In this document: one piece after another, positions 60,201 through 64,000 of the stretch | Position numbering within the stretch: the first letter of the stretch is position 1 | Layout: each line of letters opens with the position of its first letter | Assembly (NCBI GenBank): GCA_022702705.1 | Contig: CM040433.1 | Location: forward strand, 23,437,797-23,501,796 | Direction: 5' to 3' | DNA length: 64,000 bases | Source: Papilionanthe hookeriana x Papilionanthe teres | Lineage: Eukaryota > Streptophyta > Magnoliopsida > Asparagales > Orchidaceae | Made by a program: the position numbers and the translations under genes | Notes under the pieces: generated by a model | What the model saw: the letters and a program-made list of their open reading frames with translations, nothing else | The model's database searches: none | Told to the model about the DNA's origin: nothing

Positions 60201-61400
60201 GAACAGTTCCTAAGATCCTAAAGTGGATTTTGGTGAAGTCAAATGGCTGGTTTGGGGGTTTGGGCAAGAGTTTAAATTCCTCATACATGGGTTAAATCCA
60301 AGTGAGTGGGAAAGAGGGAGTGGTCACCTCCCTTTGCCATTTTTGGCAAAATTAACTTTAGAATGCCCATGGAAAGCTCCATGAGTCATTCCATGCCATG
60401 TATGAGCCCATGGAAAAGTTTCATGCAAATGGTATTTAGGATTTCATGACCTTTAAATGAGGAAGGTCAACATGCCTAATTTTGATAAAGTGCCATGTAC
60501 ATGTATTGTATGATTCATTTTATGCCATGATGGTGTAATTTAAATACCATGGGATGAAGGAGGATTAATCATTTGTCATGTGGGCTCAAATTCAACTTTT
60601 AGAATTGATGTCATGGGCTTTTGAAAATGCATAAAGGGGGTGGGCTTTTAAGTATGCATATGATGATTTAGATTTTTGAAAATGATTATGGAAGGATCAA
60701 ATTGGATTCAAATTGGTTGAAATTGGATTTAGACATGTTGCAATTTTATGTGAATTTGAAATTGGGGTGTTCATGAAGTTCAATTTTGGAGCTTTGGATT
60801 TTTAGGTCCAAATTGCAGTATTTGGTTTTGAGCTTGCAATTGGCTTCAATTGGGTTTGATTTTGGTTTTAATTAGGTGTGGGAATATTGAATTTTGATTG
60901 GTTATATGAAATTGAGGGACATTGGATTGATTGTGAAGTCAAATTTGGTGGATTTTGAATTTTGGGGCAAAATTGGGGATTTTTGTTTAAAAGTGAATTT
61001 AGGGTTTGTGGTTAGTTCGATTGGGCTTCAAATTGGTTTAGATTGGAATTGGACATGTTGAATTAGGGTTTATAATTGAAATTGAGGAAATTTGGAATCA
61101 TTATGGTGGAATTTGGAGTTAATTTCGGGATTTGGCAATTTAGGGGTAAATTTGGGATTTTGGTCAAATTTGGACAATTTGGTAAAATTTGGTAAATTTG
61201 GGACGTGGGTGATGTGGGGATGTTTTTATTGATTTTTAAGTTTAAATTGGGTGAAATTTGAATTTTTTCAATTTTGGGTATTTTGGGGTATTTTAGTAAT
61301 TTAGCCCATTTTGATAGGTTTGAATGATTTTGGGCCAATTGTTGGTTTAAAATGATTTGGGTAAGGTTTTGGAATAAATTTAGAGTTTTTAGTAAATTTT
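57227..61400. repeat. Repeat X, copy B, second part
   Basis: Matches 19258-23430 at about 96-97%, including the GC-rich patch (59050-59240 against 21070-21260). No coding domain is seen; long ORFs on the minus strand arise from CCAAAAT-rich low-complexity DNA. Confidence 0.7.
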
Positions 61401-62038
61401 GAGAATATTGTTTTGATAATTAGGATCTAGAATGGACTAAGGGTTTACGGGTATTCGATTATGGCTCTTAGCCATGCCTAACCACATTGGAACCAAGCCT
61501 AACCAAATGGAAACCTCTTTATAAACCTTCACATATTGATCCTACCTATCTTGATCAAAGAACAGAGGCTTGGGACCACCCATATGAGTATCTTAATGGG
61601 GTAGAGGGGAATTAGTTTAGGGTTCTGAGATAAGTTGGGAATTCAAAAGGATTACGAGTATGTGCTTATGACTAAGCCTTAGTCAGCAAGAGTTTCCCTA
61701 AGTTCAATCGGTCTTATGGGAACTCATTGCTGAACCTCCACATGTTGGTCTTCAACCTTCCAAGTTGTTTGGAGTTTTGTAACCATCTATGTAGGGTTTC
61801 AAGAAATGCTAGGAAGTGGTTTAAATTTATAGGTGGTGGGCTCCATCTCTAATCCTCTAAGATAGTGAAGGAGAAGCCCTATGGCTAGATCTTAAGCACT
61901 AAGAGGAAGTTTAGACCTCAACAAAAAATGTGGTCAACAGGTGTATACTTGTTCTTGAAAAAAAAAACAGAACAAAGAAGCGCAATAATTCTATGAATTA
62001 TTAATTGAAGCTCAACAACCTTTACAGGAAGGATGTAC
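61401..62038. other. Spacer (unit 2); no gene seen
   Basis: Counterpart of 23431-24069, about 97% alike, nothing recognised. Confidence 0.4.
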
Positions 62039-62509
62039 TAGGGCTGTCAAAATGGCTCGTTGTTCGCGAGCAGCTCGTGTTCGGTTTGTTAAGAAGCTTG
62101 TATTCAGCTCATTCGTTAAGTTAACAAAGATTTGTTCGTTTGTGTTCGGATCGTTTTGGATCACGAACACAGATTGATGAGTAGTATTTTTTAAAATTTT
62201 AATTGACTTCAAGGCTACAAATATTTATAATCAATTAAAATTATTAATTAAAAAATAGAATACAAATTATTAAATTAGATTCAAATGATGTTTTAATATA
62301 AACAATAATTTTTAAATATTTCCTCAATCCTTAACATCTTATGGGTACGTGATTAGGTTTGTCAAAACAACTCTTTGTTCGTGAACGGCTCGTGTTCGGT
62401 TCGCTAAGCAAACGAGCCAAACACGAACACACTTTTTGAGCTCGAAATATAAACAAGCCGAACACAAGTTGAGTCTGGCTCACTCGTGTTCGACTCATTT
62501 ACACCCCTA
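62039..62509. mobile_element. hAT-type MITE (unit 2)
   Basis: Same insertion as 24070-24552, with GGATGTAC target duplications intact at 62031-62038 and 62510-62517. It is 12 bp shorter owing to small deletions. Confidence 0.88.
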
Positions 62510-62779
62510 GGATGTACTACGCATATGGAATTATTAGTGTAATGTTGTGTATCAAATCTAATTTCAATGTGTCCATAGAATGCTTCAATCACATTACAGC
62601 ATTTTTAAAGTAAATGAAATCTACAGAGAATTTAGTTCCAAATGACTTGTATAGAACTCAAAAGTTAGTATGGATGGTTACCGTCTAAAAAGATAGATTG
62701 TTGTGTTAACAGATACATATTATAATAAAATAACGATGCAGTGGAAATGAAATGCAGACTTTATGGTATTGTTAGTTCA

Positions 62780-63860
62780 AACTAAGGGAGTGAAAGGGTA
62801 AAAAAGAGAAAAATTTCGTACAAGTGTCACTTCATACTTTCTGCTCGTATCACAACTTCAGTGACTCTTCACTTCTATGCTCACACCTTCGCACAAGACA
62901 TGACATAGTACTAGATATGTTGATGCTAATTCTATGAGTTGTCCACAATTAGTGAAGCCTGAAAACATTTTGAATGCATAGATCTCAACCACGCAATAGT
63001 AGGCTTGACTTATTTATGGATGGTTTCACACCATTTAATCACACCGCAACACTCTATTTATGTTATCATCATGCCAAAAAATTTGCCCCCAAATAGTTTT
63101 TATTTTCAACGTTGATCATCCCAGGTCAACATAGCCCAAAGAGTAAAATTTGTCGATTTACACTCTGATAGATGAGCTTCAGCTATTGTTAGAAACAAGC
63201 GTTCTTACTTATGCTATCGCTACAAAATAAAATTTTCTACTTAAAATTGTTCTTATGTAGATGATTAGTGATTTATTGTCTTACGAAATGTTATATAATT
63301 GAATAATAGATGGAAAATTAGCTTGTCCTTACTAAATGGATATGCCAAAAGTATTTACTTTAAAGCATGGAAGAAATATTCCTGGTTCAATTGTCATCGA
63401 TGGTTCTTAGCCAAGATCACCTTGAAGGAATAAAGATGCTTTTTTTAAAAATAGAGTTGAATGATCAAGTCCACTCTTAAGGATAAATTAAGCCGATTTG
63501 TTGCAGATGATCAATAAAGTATTAAAGATTACTGAGAGACAAGAACTAATATCAAATTGTTTACTATATTTTAGGGTTACAAATAATTGGATGAAGCAGA
63601 GTATTTTTTTTTTTGATGTTCCATACGGTAGGACAAATCTAATTAGACATAATCTTGTTGTTATGCATATAGAGAGGAAATTTTTTGATAATATCTTCAA
63701 TAATGTGTTGGACATCAAGGGTAAAATAAAAGATAATTTCAAAGCATGATTGAACCTAAAAGAGTATTATAAGAAAAGGCAGTTAATACATAAAGAGACA
63801 AATACAGGTAAACACATAAAGCCCAAAGGTACATATTGTCTCACATTGGAACAATGAAAA
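62780..63860 (+). pseudogene. TNP2 transposase (CACTA) remnant (unit 2)
   Basis: Counterpart of 24840-25930. The frame 63498-63749 is open over RHNLVVMHIERKFFDNIFNNVLDIKGKIKDNFKA, so this part reads through where unit 1 has a frame change near the T-run (9 T here against fewer there). The upstream parts remain broken. Confidence 0.8.
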
Positions 63861-64000
63861 GCAATCTTGTAGTAGATGCATTATCTAAAGTTTTTCAATT
63901 ATTCGAACCCGTCAAGCTAGTTAGGTTTATTACTTTCGATACACTGGTCAACCAAGGGATGAACATGATTGAGTTGTTATTAGCATAGATTTTTTATGAC

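Overview
The window is nuclear DNA of a flowering plant and consists almost wholly of old transposable elements. It contains one intact protein-coding gene, an intronless plastid-type phospholipase A1 (DAD1/PLA1-I family) at 1900-3117. The gene starts with strongly C-ending codons and drifts to G/T-ending codons downstream; this 5'-to-3' GC gradient is typical of monocots, so a monocot is my best guess (inference). The remainder is AT-rich and full of stop codons, and its element families (CACTA, Ty3/gypsy, hAT and Mutator MITEs, tRNA SINE) are those of plants.

Layout. 1-1740: an LTR-like fragment and hAT-type MITE sequence ending 16 bp before the TATA box of the lipase gene. 1741-3117: leader with two tiny uORFs, then the lipase. 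3118-6322: intergenic DNA with a hairpin, degenerate A+T repeats, a tRNA-derived SINE (4620-4826) and a Mutator-like MITE (5313-5602). 6323-10570: CACTA DNA, with a terminal CACTACAAGAA at 6323, subterminal repeats, and two decayed Transposase_24-type genes pointing away from each other. 10600-13100: a decayed Ty3/gypsy pol on the minus strand. 13900-16380: an unrecognised gene-like segment and an RNase H remnant (minus). 17245-23430: a 6-kb repeat, here called X. 24070-25930: a hAT MITE with perfect 8-bp target duplication and a TNP2 transposase pseudogene. 26390-38760: Ty3/gypsy debris, with an LTR split by an inverted copy of X, then a PBS, a broken gag, no pol, a PPT and a second LTR.

From about 38770 to the window end the order of 9586-26050 is repeated in the same orientation, so the window holds most of two units of a roughly 29-kb tandem duplication. 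The second unit carries an extra 8.05-kb LTR retroelement (49181-57226, minus-strand orientation) flanked by GCTAC; the first unit has the empty site at about 19258. This element has no recognisable pol. It carries two diverged copies of a 'putative plant transposon / envelope-like' domain and about 23 copies of a GC-rich near-palindrome (consensus CTCGCCGTCGGCGAG), many spaced exactly 21 bp apart, in both LTRs and in the internal region. This is the most unusual structure in the window.

Apart from the lipase, no gene here looks functional. What links the region is its history: layered insertions, a segmental duplication, and later insertion and microsatellite change in one unit.
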